From Duganella levis (GTDB lineage Bacteria > Pseudomonadota > Gammaproteobacteria > Burkholderiales > Burkholderiaceae_D), in assembly GCF_009857605.1 (NCBI RefSeq), contig NZ_WWCT01000032.1, positions 1 to 55,002 of the forward strand: a DNA stretch of 55,002 nucleotides, read 5' to 3'. The translations under genes and the position numbers were made by a program. The notes under the pieces are model-generated. The model had not been told where the DNA came from. It did no database searches and was given only the letters and a program-made list of their open reading frames with translations. Numbering within the stretch: position 1 is the first letter of the stretch; each line of letters starts with the position of its first letter. Positions 33,160-42,270 of this stretch are shown piece after piece.

Positions 33160-34074
33160 ATGCTGAACAAAGTCGTTATTTTTGGCGTTGGCCTGATTGG
33201 CGGTTCGTTTGCGCTGGCGCTGAAGAAGGCCGGCGCGGTGCGCGAGATCGTCGGCGTCGGCCGCTCGGCGACGTCGATGGCGCGGGCGCTGGAGCTGGGC
33301 ATCATCGACAGCATTGGCGTGAGCGGCGAACCATCGCTGGCTGCCGCGCTGCATGATGCGGACCTGGTGCTGCTGGCCGCGCCAGTGGCGCAAACCGCAG
33401 CCATTCTGGCGTCGATAGCGCCGCATCTGGCGGCAGGCACCGTCGTCACGGACGCCGGCAGCACCAAGTCGGACGTGGTGGCTGCCGCGCGCCAGGTGTT
33501 GGGTGACAAAGTCGCGCAGTTCGTACCCGGCCATCCGATTGCCGGCCGCGAGACCAATGGTCCCGACGCCGCCATCGACCATCTGTACATCGGCAAGAAA
33601 GTGGTGCTGACCGCGCTGGCGGAAAATGACGAGGCGGATGTCGAGCGCGTGGCCGCTGCGTGGCGCGCCTGCGGTGCGCTGATTCATCGCCTGACGCCGG
33701 AAGAGCATGACAAGGTGTTTGCGGCGGTGAGTCATCTGCCGCATTTGCTGGCTTACGCGCTGGTGGATGATGTCGCCAACAAGCCGCATGCGGATTTGCT
33801 GTTCCAGTACGCCGCCAGCGGCTTCCGCGATTTCACGCGCATCGCCGGCTCGTCGCCGGAGATGTGGCGCGACATCAGCCTGGCCAACCAGCCGGCGTTA
33901 TTGGCGGAGCTGGACGCGTACATGGCACAATTGACGCAGTTGCGCACGCACCTGGCAGCCCATGACGGCGCCGCGCTGGAGCGCGTCTACAGCAACGCCC
34001 AGCACGCCCGTCACCAATGGATCACCGCGATCGAAGCCGCCGAGGCGCCGCAGTCGCCGGATAAAGCAGGATAA
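33160..34074 (+). CDS. tyrA: Prephenate dehydrogenase
   Basis: A 304-residue NAD(P)-dependent enzyme of tyrosine synthesis. The dinucleotide loop is IFGVGLIGGSFALAL at the N-terminus, GRSATSMARALELG follows the second strand, and the helical substrate domain carries HPIAGRETNGP, with the catalytic His, and VSHLPHLLAYALVD. There is no fused mutase or ACT domain. The start ATG directly follows the hisC stop, without its own ribosome site beyond the hisC end, so it depends on coupling. Confidence 0.95.
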   Translation: MLNKVVIFGVGLIGGSFALALKKAGAVREIVGVGRSATSMARALELGIIDSIGVSGEPSLAAALHDADLVLLAAPVAQTAAILASIAPHLAAGTVVTDAGSTKSDVVAAARQVLGDKVAQFVPGHPIAGRETNGPDAAIDHLYIGKKVVLTALAENDEADVERVAAAWRACGALIHRLTPEEHDKVFAAVSHLPHLLAYALVDDVANKPHADLLFQYAASGFRDFTRIAGSSPEMWRDISLANQPALLAELDAYMAQLTQLRTHLAAHDGAALERVYSNAQHARHQWITAIEAAEAPQSPDKAG

Positions 34075-34086
34075 AGAAGATAGCCG

Positions 34087-34160
34087 CCGTCGCTCCCGCG
34101 CAGGCGGGAGCCTATAGAACGCGCGCTCAGCATGGATTCCCGCCAGCGCGGGAATGACGG
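34087..34160. repeat. Double-hairpin dispersed repeat unit
   Basis: Two palindromes, GCTCCCGC-N4-GCGGGAGC (34092-34111) and ATTCCCGC-N4-GCGGGAAT (34136-34155), lie inside an outer CCGTC/GACGG pair. The form resembles the short GC-rich mobile palindromic repeats (REP/BIME-like) common in proteobacterial intergenic DNA. It sits between tyrA and aroA; no second copy was seen in the window. Confidence 0.6.
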
Positions 34161-34181
34161 TGCGGGCGCTAAAGGAACAAT

Positions 34182-35495
34182 ATGACTCACGAATACCTCG
34201 ACCTGCAAACGGTCTCCCACGTTGAAGGCACGGTGCGTTTGCCGGGCTCGAAATCCATTTCCAACCGCATCCTGCTGCTGTCGGCGCTGTCGCAAGGGCA
34301 GGTCGCCATCGTCGACCTGCTGGCGTCGGACGACACCGCCGTCATGCTGGCGGCCTTGCGCTCGCTCGGCGTGCAATGGACCGAGGAGCAGACCGCCACC
34401 GGCACCATCCATCACGTCACCGGCGTGGCCGGCGTGCTGCCGAATAAATCGGCCGATCTGTTCATGGGCAACGCCGGCACCGCGATCCGTCCGCTGACCG
34501 CCGCATTGGCCGTCATCGGCGGCGACTACACGCTGCATGGCGTGCCGCGCATGCACGAGCGTCCGATCGGCGATCTGGTCGACGCGCTCAACGCCGCCGG
34601 CACCAATGTCGAATACACCGGCAACCCAGGCTTCCCACCGCTGCACATCAAGCAGGGCAAGATCACCACCCAGCGCCTGTCGGTGCGCGGCGATGTGTCA
34701 AGCCAGTTCCTGACCGCGCTGCTGATGGTGGCGCCGCTGATGGCCAAGGACCATGCGATCACCATCGATGTCATCGGCGAACTGATTTCCAAGCCCTACA
34801 TCGAAATCACGCTGAACCTGATCCGCCGCTTCGGCGTGCAGGTCGAGCAGGATGGCTGGGCCTCGTTCACCATCCAGCCCGGCCAGGTCTACCAGTCGCC
34901 GGGCACCATCCACGTTGAGGGCGACGCGTCGTCGGCGTCGTACTTCCTGGCGGCCGGCGCGATCGGCGGCGGTCCGGTGCGGGTCGAAGGCGTGGGTAAT
35001 AACTCGATCCAGGGCGATGTCCGCTTCGCCGCCGCGCTGGCGCAGATGGGCGCGCAGATCACCATGGGCGACAACTGGATCGAAGCCAGCGCCAATGGTC
35101 CGCTGAAGGCCATCGATGCCGATTTCAATCACATTCCCGACGCCGCCATGACCATCGCCATCGCCGCGCTGTATGCGGACGGCCCGTCGACGCTGCGCAA
35201 TATCGCCAGCTGGCGCGTCAAGGAAACCGACCGCATCGCCGCCATGGCGACCGAATTGCGCAAGGTTGGCGCCATCGTGGAAGAGGGTCCGGATTACATC
35301 AAGGTGACGCCGCCGGCCGCGCTGTCGCCTGCTACTATCGACACCTACGACGATCACCGCATGGCGATGTGCTTCTCGCTGGTGTCGCTGGACGGCGCCG
35401 CGCGCAAGGGCGCGCTGACCCGCATCAACGATCCCAAGTGCGTGAACAAGACTTTCCCTGAGTACTTCGCCGCCTTTGCCAAAATAGCACAATAA
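34182..35495 (+). CDS. aroA: 3-phosphoshikimate 1-carboxyvinyltransferase (EPSP synthase)
   Basis: A 437-residue enzyme that transfers the enolpyruvyl group of PEP to shikimate-3-phosphate. Diagnostic blocks are LPGSKSISNRILLLSALS (about 20-37), MGNAGTAIRPLTA (about 96-108), HERPIGDLVDAL and the C-terminal YDDHRMAMCFS. The GNAGTAIRPLTA segment has the class I (glyphosate-sensitive) spacing. AAAGGAA precedes the ATG. It is followed after five bases by cmk. Confidence 0.97.
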   Translation: MTHEYLDLQTVSHVEGTVRLPGSKSISNRILLLSALSQGQVAIVDLLASDDTAVMLAALRSLGVQWTEEQTATGTIHHVTGVAGVLPNKSADLFMGNAGTAIRPLTAALAVIGGDYTLHGVPRMHERPIGDLVDALNAAGTNVEYTGNPGFPPLHIKQGKITTQRLSVRGDVSSQFLTALLMVAPLMAKDHAITIDVIGELISKPYIEITLNLIRRFGVQVEQDGWASFTIQPGQVYQSPGTIHVEGDASSASYFLAAGAIGGGPVRVEGVGNNSIQGDVRFAAALAQMGAQITMGDNWIEASANGPLKAIDADFNHIPDAAMTIAIAALYADGPSTLRNIASWRVKETDRIAAMATELRKVGAIVEEGPDYIKVTPPAALSPATIDTYDDHRMAMCFSLVSLDGAARKGALTRINDPKCVNKTFPEYFAAFAKIAQ

Positions 35496-35500
35496 CCGAT

Positions 35501-36169
35501 ATGCCAACTTCCCAGATTCCTGTCATCACCATCGACGGCCCGACCGCTTCCGGCAAGGGCACGGTCGCGCATCGCGTTGCCGACCAGCTCGGCTTCCACT
35601 ATCTGGATTCCGGCGCGCTGTATCGCCTGACGGCGTTGTCGGCGCTGCGCCGCGCCACCGACCTGGCTGACGAGCATGCATTGGCCAAGCTGGCCGAGCA
35701 TCTGCATTGCAGTTTCCAGGGCGGCGACATCATCTTGTCGCATGAAAACGTCACCGACGCGATCCGCGCGGAAGAGGTCGGCAACACGGCCTCCAAGATC
35801 GCCACTTTCCCGGCCGTGCGCCATGCGCTGACGGGGCTGCAACTGGGTTTCCGCAAGGCGCCGGGCCTGGTCGCCGACGGCCGCGACATGGGCTCGGTGA
35901 TCTTCCCGCACGCCCAATTGAAGGTGTTTTTGACAGCCTCCGTGGCAGCGCGCGCGGGGCGCCGTTATAAGCAATTGATAGACAAGGGTTTTTCTGCTAA
36001 TATGGAAGACCTCCTGATGGATTTGCAGGCCCGCGATGACCGTGATACGAAACGGACCATCGCGCCGCTGGTCCCGGCAGAAGGGGCATACGTGCTCGAT
36101 ACCTCGGAAATGAATGCTGATGAAGCAGTCGCCCAGGTCTTGAAATGGTATGCCGGTAGCACCAAGTAG
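35501..36169 (+). CDS. cmk: Cytidylate kinase
   Basis: A 222-residue NMP kinase, which phosphorylates CMP and dCMP. The P-loop is ITIDGPTASGKGTVAHRVA (about 8-26), followed by LDSGALYRLTA for CMP binding, GRDMGSVIFP and the SVAARAGRRYKQL lid helix. Position between aroA and rpsA is conserved across proteobacteria. The start lies five bases after the aroA stop. Confidence 0.96.
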   Translation: MPTSQIPVITIDGPTASGKGTVAHRVADQLGFHYLDSGALYRLTALSALRRATDLADEHALAKLAEHLHCSFQGGDIILSHENVTDAIRAEEVGNTASKIATFPAVRHALTGLQLGFRKAPGLVADGRDMGSVIFPHAQLKVFLTASVAARAGRRYKQLIDKGFSANMEDLLMDLQARDDRDTKRTIAPLVPAEGAYVLDTSEMNADEAVAQVLKWYAGSTK

Positions 36170-36236
36170 TACCTTTTATTAACCTAACCCAGTTGAAGAC
36201 GCATACCGCGAACCTTACTGGTAACCTGGAAATACA

Positions 36237-37922
36237 ATGTCTAATATGGAAAGTTTTGCAGCCCTCTTCGAGGAATCCCTGTCGCGTCAAGACATGCGTT
36301 CGGGCGAAGTTATTTCGGCTGAAGTCGTTCGTCTGGATCACAACTTCGTGATCGTCAACGCAGGCCTGAAATCGGAAGCTTTCATCCCTGTTGAAGAATT
36401 CAAAAATGACCAAGGCGAACTGGAAGTCAAAGTAGGTGACTTCGTTTCCGTGGCCATCGAATCGCTGGAAAATGGTTTCGGCGATACCATCCTGTCGCGC
36501 GACAAAGCCAAGCGTCTGGCTTCGTGGCTGGCACTGGAAAAAGCAATGGAATCGGGCGAGATCGTCGTCGGTACCGTGAACGGCAAAGTCAAGGGCGGCC
36601 TGACCGTTCTGACCAACGGCATCCGTGCCTTCCTGCCAGGTTCGCTGGTCGACACCCGTCCGGTCAAAGACACCACCCCATTCGAAGGCAAAACCCTCGA
36701 ATTCAAAGTTATCAAACTGGACCGCAAGCGTAACAACGTCGTTCTGTCCCGCCGCGCCGTCATCGAAGCTTCGATGGGCGAAGAGCGTCAGAAACTGATG
36801 GAAACGCTGAAAGAAGGCACCGTGGTCACCGGCGTGGTGAAAAACATCACCGACTACGGCGCGTTCGTGGATCTGGGCGGCATCGACGGCCTGCTGCACA
36901 TCACCGACCTGGCATGGCGTCGTGTGCGTCACCCATCGGAAGTGCTGACCGTTGGTCAGGAAATCACCGCTAAAGTCCTGAAATACGATCAAGAGAAAAA
37001 CCGTGTTTCGCTGGGCGTGAAACAACTGGGCGACGATCCTTGGACCGGTCTGTCCCGTCGTTACCCACAAGGCACCCGTCTGTTCGGTAAAGTGACGAAC
37101 CTGACCGACTACGGCGCGTTCGTAGAAGTCGAGCAAGGCATCGAAGGCCTGGTTCACGTGTCCGAAATGGACTGGACCAACAAAAACGTCGCTCCAAACA
37201 AAGTTGTCCAACTGGGCGACGAAGTAGAAGTGATGGTTCTGGAAATCGACGAAGAGCGTCGTCGTATTTCGCTGGGCATGAAACAGTGCAAAGCCAATCC
37301 ATGGGACGACTTCGGCGTGACCCATAAGAAAGGTGACAAAGTCCGCGGCGCGATCAAATCGATCACCGACTTCGGCGTGTTCATCGGTCTGGCTGGCAAC
37401 ATCGACGGCCTGGTGCACCTGTCCGACCTGTCGTGGACCGAGTCCGGCGAAGAAGCCGTGCGCAAGTTCAAGAAAGGTGACGAACTGGAAGCCATCGTTC
37501 TGGCCATCGACGTTGAGCGTGAGCGCGTGTCCCTGGGCGTTAAGCAACTGGAAGGCGATCCATTCAACAACTACGCCGCCATGAACGACAAAGGTTCGCT
37601 GGTGACCGGTACCGTTAAATCGGTTGAGCCTAAAGGCGCCGTGATCCAACTGTCGGAAGAAGTTGAAGGCTACCTGCGCGCTTCGGAAATCTCGCGTGAC
37701 CGCGTGGAAGATGCTGGCACCCACCTGAAAGTCGGCGATTCCGTCGAAGCTCTGGTGATCAACATCGACCGTAAAGCACGTTCGATCCAGCTGTCGATCA
37801 AAGCGAAAGACTCGGCTGATACCGCTGAAGCGATGAAGAGCATCGCTTCGGACAGCAGCGCCGCTTCGGGCACCACCAGCCTGGGCGCACTGCTGAAAGC
37901 CAAGCTGGACAACAAGAACTAA
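36237..37922 (+). CDS. rpsA: 30S ribosomal protein S1
   Basis: A 561-residue ribosomal protein with six S1 (OB-fold) repeats. The last four are easily seen by the recurring GAFVDLGGIDGLLHITDLAW, GAFVEVEQGIEGLVHVSEMD, GVFIGLAGNIDGLVHLSDLS and GAVIQLSEEVEGYLRASEIS. S1 binds mRNA leaders for initiation. Codon use here is noticeably different from the neighbours, with more A/T-ending Ala, Val and Arg codons, as expected for a highly expressed gene. A spaced leader of 67 bases after cmk probably holds its own promoter, though no clean boxes were identified. Confidence 0.98.
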   Translation: MSNMESFAALFEESLSRQDMRSGEVISAEVVRLDHNFVIVNAGLKSEAFIPVEEFKNDQGELEVKVGDFVSVAIESLENGFGDTILSRDKAKRLASWLALEKAMESGEIVVGTVNGKVKGGLTVLTNGIRAFLPGSLVDTRPVKDTTPFEGKTLEFKVIKLDRKRNNVVLSRRAVIEASMGEERQKLMETLKEGTVVTGVVKNITDYGAFVDLGGIDGLLHITDLAWRRVRHPSEVLTVGQEITAKVLKYDQEKNRVSLGVKQLGDDPWTGLSRRYPQGTRLFGKVTNLTDYGAFVEVEQGIEGLVHVSEMDWTNKNVAPNKVVQLGDEVEVMVLEIDEERRRISLGMKQCKANPWDDFGVTHKKGDKVRGAIKSITDFGVFIGLAGNIDGLVHLSDLSWTESGEEAVRKFKKGDELEAIVLAIDVERERVSLGVKQLEGDPFNNYAAMNDKGSLVTGTVKSVEPKGAVIQLSEEVEGYLRASEISRDRVEDAGTHLKVGDSVEALVINIDRKARSIQLSIKAKDSADTAEAMKSIASDSSAASGTTSLGALLKAKLDNKN

Positions 37923-37932
37923 GAACTAGTCG

Positions 37933-38238
37933 ATGACTAAGTCCGAACTGATCAACCGCCTGGCTGAGCGTTATTCTCAGCTGGTGGCCAAGGATGCGGA
38001 ATATGCCGTCAAGACCATTCTGGATGCGATGACCAACGCTTTGTCGACCGGTCAACGCATCGAGATCCGCGGTTTTGGCAGCTTTGCCCTCAACAGCCGG
38101 CCACCGCGCATCGGACGCAATCCGAAGTCGGGCGATAAAGTGATGGTGCCCGAAAAAAGGGTGCCTCACTTCAAACCGGGCAAGCAGTTGCGTGAACGGG
38201 TTGACGCGATGGTCGGGCAACCGATCATCGAGGACTGA
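37933..38238 (+). CDS. ihfB: Integration host factor subunit beta
   Basis: A 101-residue DNA-bending protein. It opens MTKSELINRLAERYSQL and has the beta-arm IEIRGFGSFALNSRPPRIGR (about 45-64), with the DNA-intercalating Pro in RNPKSGDKV and the C-terminal VPHFKPGKQLRERV. It pairs with IhfA. The position directly after rpsA is conserved. A hairpin terminator follows. Confidence 0.96.
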   Translation: MTKSELINRLAERYSQLVAKDAEYAVKTILDAMTNALSTGQRIEIRGFGSFALNSRPPRIGRNPKSGDKVMVPEKRVPHFKPGKQLRERVDAMVGQPIIED

Positions 38239-38256
38239 AGCATTCCATAGTTAAGT

Positions 38257-38290
38257 AAAAGCGGCGTCCGATGGATGCCGCTTTTTTTTT
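38257..38290 (+). terminator. Rho-independent terminator after ihfB
   Basis: The stem AAAAGCGGC/GCCGCTTTT has an 11-base loop and continues into T9. Confidence 0.9.
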
Positions 38291-38346
38291 GTTGGCCGAG
38301 GTGCGATACTGGCACCCTCGTACACCACTCCACAGGACAACGGCTG

Positions 38347-38649
38347 ATGAAATTCATCTCCACCCTTATTGGTTTTGTCATCTTCATCCTGTTTTTCGGC
38401 TTCGCGCTGAAGAACACGCAGGAAGTCGACCTGCATCTGTTCCTGCACTATGAGCTGCGCGGCCCGCTGGTGCTGATGCTGCTCGGTTTCTTCGTGTCCG
38501 GCGCCGCGCTGGGCGTGCTGGCGCTGACGCCGACCGTGTTCCGCCACCGCCGCGAAACCAATAAACACAAAACCACCATTAACACGCTCCAAAGCTCGGC
38601 GCAGCAGGTCACCCGCCAGCCGCAGCCCGACAGCGTCATTACCGAATAA
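38347..38649 (+). CDS. lapA: LapA-family inner-membrane protein
   Basis: A 100-residue protein with two transmembrane helices (KFISTLIGFVIFILFFGFAL, and GPLVLMLLGFFVSGAALGVL with its following residues). The loop KNTQEVDLHLFLHYELR is typical of LapA. A cytoplasmic Arg/Lys/Gln-rich tail follows. LapA works with LapB in controlling LPS synthesis through LpxC turnover. The ATG at 38347 is chosen because upstream in-frame sequence overlaps the ihfB terminator. lapB follows 24 bases later. Confidence 0.88.
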   Translation: MKFISTLIGFVIFILFFGFALKNTQEVDLHLFLHYELRGPLVLMLLGFFVSGAALGVLALTPTVFRHRRETNKHKTTINTLQSSAQQVTRQPQPDSVITE

Positions 38650-38673
38650 CAGCACGAGCACAATAACAAACAC

Positions 38674-39849
38674 ATGGAATTTGAACTCTGGTGGTTACTG
38701 GGCATCCCGGTCTTCTTCGCCCTCGGATGGCTGGCGGCCCGCGTCGATATACGCCAATTGATTTCGGAGTCGCGCACGCTGCCGCGCGGCTATTACAAGG
38801 GCCTGAACTTCCTGCTCAACGACCAGCAGGACCAGGCGGTCGACGCCTTCATCGAGATCCTGCAGCTGGACCCGGAATCGGCCGACATGCACTTCGCCCT
38901 GGGTAGCCTGTTCCGCCGTCGCGGCGAGACCGAACGCGCGATCCGCGTGCACCAGAATCTGCTGGCCCGTCCCGACCTGCCGCAGCTGCAGAAGGAGCAG
39001 GCGCAGTATGAACTGGGCATGGACTACCTGAAGGCCGGCCTGCTGGACCGCGCCGAGGAAACCTTCAACACCATGCTGCAAGGGCAGTACGGCGTGCAGG
39101 CGCGCCGCGCGCTGCTGGAGATCTTCCAGCGCGAGAAGGAGTGGCCGCGCGCCATCGAAGCGGCGATCGGCCTGCAGGAAGCCGGCGCTGGCTCGCGCCA
39201 GAAGCAGATCGCGCAGTTCTACTGCGAACTGGCGCAGGACGCGCTGGTGCACCTGCATCCGGAACAGGCGCTGGAGCTGCTGGAGAAGTCGCTGCAGGCC
39301 GACCGCGTGAACGTCCGCGCCACGCTGCTGACCGGCGACGCGCAGCTGGTGCAGGGCGATGTCGAAGGCGCGCTGATGACCTGGCGCCGCGTCGAGCAAA
39401 TCAGCGTGCCACACGTGGCACTGGTGGCGCAGCGGCTGATGGACGGTTACCGCAAGGTGGGACGCCCGCAGGAAGGCGTCAACCTGCTGAAATCTTATCT
39501 GGAACAGGCCTCGTCGATCGATCTGATCGAAGTGGTCTACAAGGCGGTGCTGGAACTGGACGGCGTCGACGCCGCCAAGCAGCTGATCTCGAATGAGCTG
39601 CGCCGCACGCCGACCCTGCTGGGCCTCGACAAGCTGCTGGAAGCGCGCCTGATGGATGCGCCGGCCAACCTGGTGTCCGAGCTGTCGATGGTGAAGAACC
39701 TGGTGCACGGTTATACGCAGAAGCTGGCGCGCTATCAGTGCAGCCATTGCGGTTTCAAGGCGCGCCAGTTCTACTGGCAATGCCCTGGCTGCAGCCGTTG
39801 GGAAACTTACCCGCCGCGCCGCACCGAAGAATTGAATGTTATGAATTGA
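38674..39849 (+). CDS. lapB: LapB (YciM), LPS assembly regulator
   Basis: A 391-residue protein. An N-terminal membrane helix (WWLLGIPVFFALGWLAARV) is followed by about nine TPR motifs (GLNFLLNDQQDQAVDAFIEI is the first) and a C-terminal rubredoxin-like zinc ribbon, CSHCGF and CPGCSRW (about 353-377). LapB recruits FtsH to degrade LpxC, balancing LPS against phospholipid. Length and architecture match E. coli LapB (389). The pairing with lapA, ugd and the heptose kinase makes an envelope-polysaccharide cluster. Confidence 0.95.
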   Translation: MEFELWWLLGIPVFFALGWLAARVDIRQLISESRTLPRGYYKGLNFLLNDQQDQAVDAFIEILQLDPESADMHFALGSLFRRRGETERAIRVHQNLLARPDLPQLQKEQAQYELGMDYLKAGLLDRAEETFNTMLQGQYGVQARRALLEIFQREKEWPRAIEAAIGLQEAGAGSRQKQIAQFYCELAQDALVHLHPEQALELLEKSLQADRVNVRATLLTGDAQLVQGDVEGALMTWRRVEQISVPHVALVAQRLMDGYRKVGRPQEGVNLLKSYLEQASSIDLIEVVYKAVLELDGVDAAKQLISNELRRTPTLLGLDKLLEARLMDAPANLVSELSMVKNLVHGYTQKLARYQCSHCGFKARQFYWQCPGCSRWETYPPRRTEELNVMN

Positions 39850-39862
39850 GGTTTAACGCACT

Positions 39863-41230
39863 ATGAAAATCACGATTATCGGCACCGGCTACGTCGGCCT
39901 GGTTACCGGCGCCTGCCTGGCGGAGCTGGGCAACGATGTGTTCTGCCTGGACGTTGACCAGCGCAAGATCGACCTGCTGAACAGCGGCGGCATCCCGATC
40001 CACGAACCGGGCCTGGAAGAAGTCGTGGCGCGCAACCGCGCCGCCGGCCGCATCCAGTTCTCGACCGACGTCGCCGCTTCGGTGGCGCATGGCGATGTGC
40101 AGTTCATCGCGGTCGGCACGCCGCCCGACGAAGACGGCTCGGCCGACCTGCAATACGTGCTGGCGGCCGCGCGCAACATCGGCCAGCACATGACCGGCTT
40201 CAAGGTCATCGTCGACAAGTCCACCGTGCCGGTCGGCACCGGCGATCGCGTCAAGGCGGCGCTGCAAGAGGCGCTGACCGCGCGCGGCGTCGATGCCACC
40301 TTCTCGGTGGTGTCGAATCCGGAATTCCTGAAAGAGGGCGCGGCGGTCGAGGACTTCATGCGTCCGGACCGCATCGTCATCGGCCATGACAAAACGCCGG
40401 AAGGCGAAAAAGCCGCGGCGATGATGAAGAAGCTGTACGCGCCATTCAACCGCAATCACGAACGCACCTTCTGGATGGACGTGCGCTCGGCCGAATTCAC
40501 CAAATACGCCGCCAACTCGATGCTGGCCACGCGCATCTCGTTCATGAACGAACTGGCCAACCTGGCCGACCGCGTCGGCGTGGATATCGAAGCGGTGCGT
40601 CATGGCATCGGCTCCGATCCGCGCATCGGCCACAGCTTCCTGTACGCCGGCGCCGGCTACGGCGGTTCGTGCTTCCCGAAAGACGTGCAGGCGCTGGAGC
40701 GCACGGCGCGCCAGTACGATCAGGACTTGCTGATCCTGCGCGCGGTGGAAGCTGTCAACGACAAGCAGAAGCTGGTGCTGGGCCAGAAGGTCATCAAGCG
40801 CTTCGGCGCAGATCTGAACGGCCACCATTTCGCCATCTGGGGCCTGGCCTTCAAGCCGAATACCGATGACATGCGCGAAGCGCCGGCCCGTGTGCTGGTG
40901 CGCCAGCTGCTGGACGCCGGCGCCACGGTGGCGGTGTACGATCCGGTGGCGATGGAAGAAGCCAAACGCGTACTGGCGCTGGACCTGAACGCGGCCGAAC
41001 TGGCGCGCGTGCGCTTCGCCACCAGCCCGACCGATGCGCTGAGCGGCGCCGAGGCGCTGGTGATCGTCACCGAGTGGAAGGCCTTCCGCAGCCCGGACTT
41101 CGTCAAGATCAAGACGCTGCTCAAGCATGCGGTGATTTTCGACGGCCGTAATCTGTTCGCGCCGGAAGCGATGGCGGAGGCGGGCTTCGAATACCACGGC
41201 ATCGGCCGTTCCATCCTGACCCGCAGCTGA
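39863..41230 (+). CDS. ugd: UDP-glucose 6-dehydrogenase
   Basis: A 455-residue NAD-dependent enzyme that makes UDP-glucuronate for capsule or LPS. The NAD loop is IIGTGYVGLVTGACLAELG (about 4-22). VSNPEFLKEGAAVEDFMRPD lines the substrate site, and the catalytic Cys is in GYGGSCFPKDVQAL (about 262-275). WGLAFKPNTDDMREAPA begins the C-terminal domain. It lies 13 bases after lapB and 12 before the heptose kinase. Confidence 0.96.
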   Translation: MKITIIGTGYVGLVTGACLAELGNDVFCLDVDQRKIDLLNSGGIPIHEPGLEEVVARNRAAGRIQFSTDVAASVAHGDVQFIAVGTPPDEDGSADLQYVLAAARNIGQHMTGFKVIVDKSTVPVGTGDRVKAALQEALTARGVDATFSVVSNPEFLKEGAAVEDFMRPDRIVIGHDKTPEGEKAAAMMKKLYAPFNRNHERTFWMDVRSAEFTKYAANSMLATRISFMNELANLADRVGVDIEAVRHGIGSDPRIGHSFLYAGAGYGGSCFPKDVQALERTARQYDQDLLILRAVEAVNDKQKLVLGQKVIKRFGADLNGHHFAIWGLAFKPNTDDMREAPARVLVRQLLDAGATVAVYDPVAMEEAKRVLALDLNAAELARVRFATSPTDALSGAEALVIVTEWKAFRSPDFVKIKTLLKHAVIFDGRNLFAPEAMAEAGFEYHGIGRSILTRS

Positions 41231-41242
41231 ACGAGGCCTAAT

Positions 41243-42166
41243 GTGACGACGAATCTGGATAAAGTACGCATTCTGGTGGTGGGCGACGTCATGCTGGACC
41301 GTTACTGGTTCGGTGACGTTAGCCGCATTTCGCCGGAAGCCCCGGTGCCGGTGGTGCGCATCGCGCGCCGCGAAGCGCGTCTCGGCGGCGCCGCCAACGT
41401 GGCGCGCAATGCCGCCGCGCTGGGCGCGCAGGCCGGCCTGCTGGGCATCGTCGGCGATGACGAGGCGGGCGACGAAGTGCAGCTGCTGCTGGAAGACGGC
41501 GGCATCCGCAGCTACCTGAAACGCGACGCCGCGATTTCCACCATCATCAAGCTGCGCGTGATCGGCCGCCAGCAGCAGATGGTGCGCATCGATTTTGAAG
41601 AAGCGCCGACCGACACCGTGTTGCGCGACAAGCTGGAACAGTTCAAGACGCTGCTGCCGGACTACGATGTGATCGTGCTGTCGGACTATGCCAAGGGCAG
41701 CCTGGTGGCGGTGGCCGACATGATCGCCGCCGCGCGCGCGGCCGGCAAGGTGGTGATGGTCGATCCGAAGGGCGACGATTTCACCCGCTACGCCGGCGCC
41801 ACGGTGCTGACGCCGAACAAGTCGGAATTCAAGCTGATCGCCGGTTCGTGGAGCACCGAGGAGCAGCTGACCGCCAAGGCGCAAGCCATGCGCGCGGAGC
41901 TGAAGCTGGACGCGCTGCTGCTGACCCGCTCGGAAGAGGGCATGACGCTGTACACCGACGGCGCGCAGTTCCACATGCCGGCGCAGGCGCGCGAAGTGTT
42001 CGACGTCTCCGGCGCCGGCGACACCGTGATCGCCACCATGGCCTGCATGCTGGGCACGGGCGCCGGTTGGCAGCAAGCGGTGGAAACCGCCAACCGCGCC
42101 GGCGGCATCGTGGTCGGCAAGCTGGGTACGGCGACCGTTACGCGCGAGGAATTGTTCGCGTCCTGA
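41243..42166 (+). CDS. rfaE1: D-glycero-beta-D-manno-heptose-7-phosphate kinase
   Basis: A 307-residue PfkB-family sugar kinase of ADP-heptose synthesis. It contains ILVVGDVMLDRYWFGDVSRI, the substrate loop RLGGAANVARNAAALGA and the catalytic-base region FDVSGAGDTVIATMACMLG (about 253-271). It is the kinase half only: E. coli HldE has a fused adenylyltransferase, while betaproteobacteria keep it separate. The start is GTG (41243) with GAGG upstream. Unlike the usual Burkholderiales order, hldD does not follow; a terminator comes instead. Confidence 0.93.
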   Translation: MTTNLDKVRILVVGDVMLDRYWFGDVSRISPEAPVPVVRIARREARLGGAANVARNAAALGAQAGLLGIVGDDEAGDEVQLLLEDGGIRSYLKRDAAISTIIKLRVIGRQQQMVRIDFEEAPTDTVLRDKLEQFKTLLPDYDVIVLSDYAKGSLVAVADMIAAARAAGKVVMVDPKGDDFTRYAGATVLTPNKSEFKLIAGSWSTEEQLTAKAQAMRAELKLDALLLTRSEEGMTLYTDGAQFHMPAQAREVFDVSGAGDTVIATMACMLGTGAGWQQAVETANRAGGIVVGKLGTATVTREELFAS

Positions 42167-42185
42167 TTGTTCTGGCAACCAGCCC

Positions 42186-42223
42186 AAGGCCCCGCAGCGG
42201 TGAGAACCGTGCGGGGCTTTTTT
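42186..42223 (+). terminator. Rho-independent terminator after rfaE1
   Basis: The stem AAGGCCCCGC/GCGGGGCTTT has one G-U pair and a small internal CGGT/ACCG stem, then a T6 tail. It closes the lapA-rfaE1 run. Confidence 0.88.
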
Positions 42224-42270
42224 CTATTTGATGTGATAATTATTTACTAACATCAAGAGGGGAGTGCGAG

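Noticed and set aside
34087..34160. CRISPR-like repeat pair
   Set aside because: Only two non-identical palindromes and no spaced direct repeats; no cas genes in the window.
39839..42187. 782-codon open frame on the minus strand
   Set aside because: Antisense to ugd and the heptose kinase; shadow composition.
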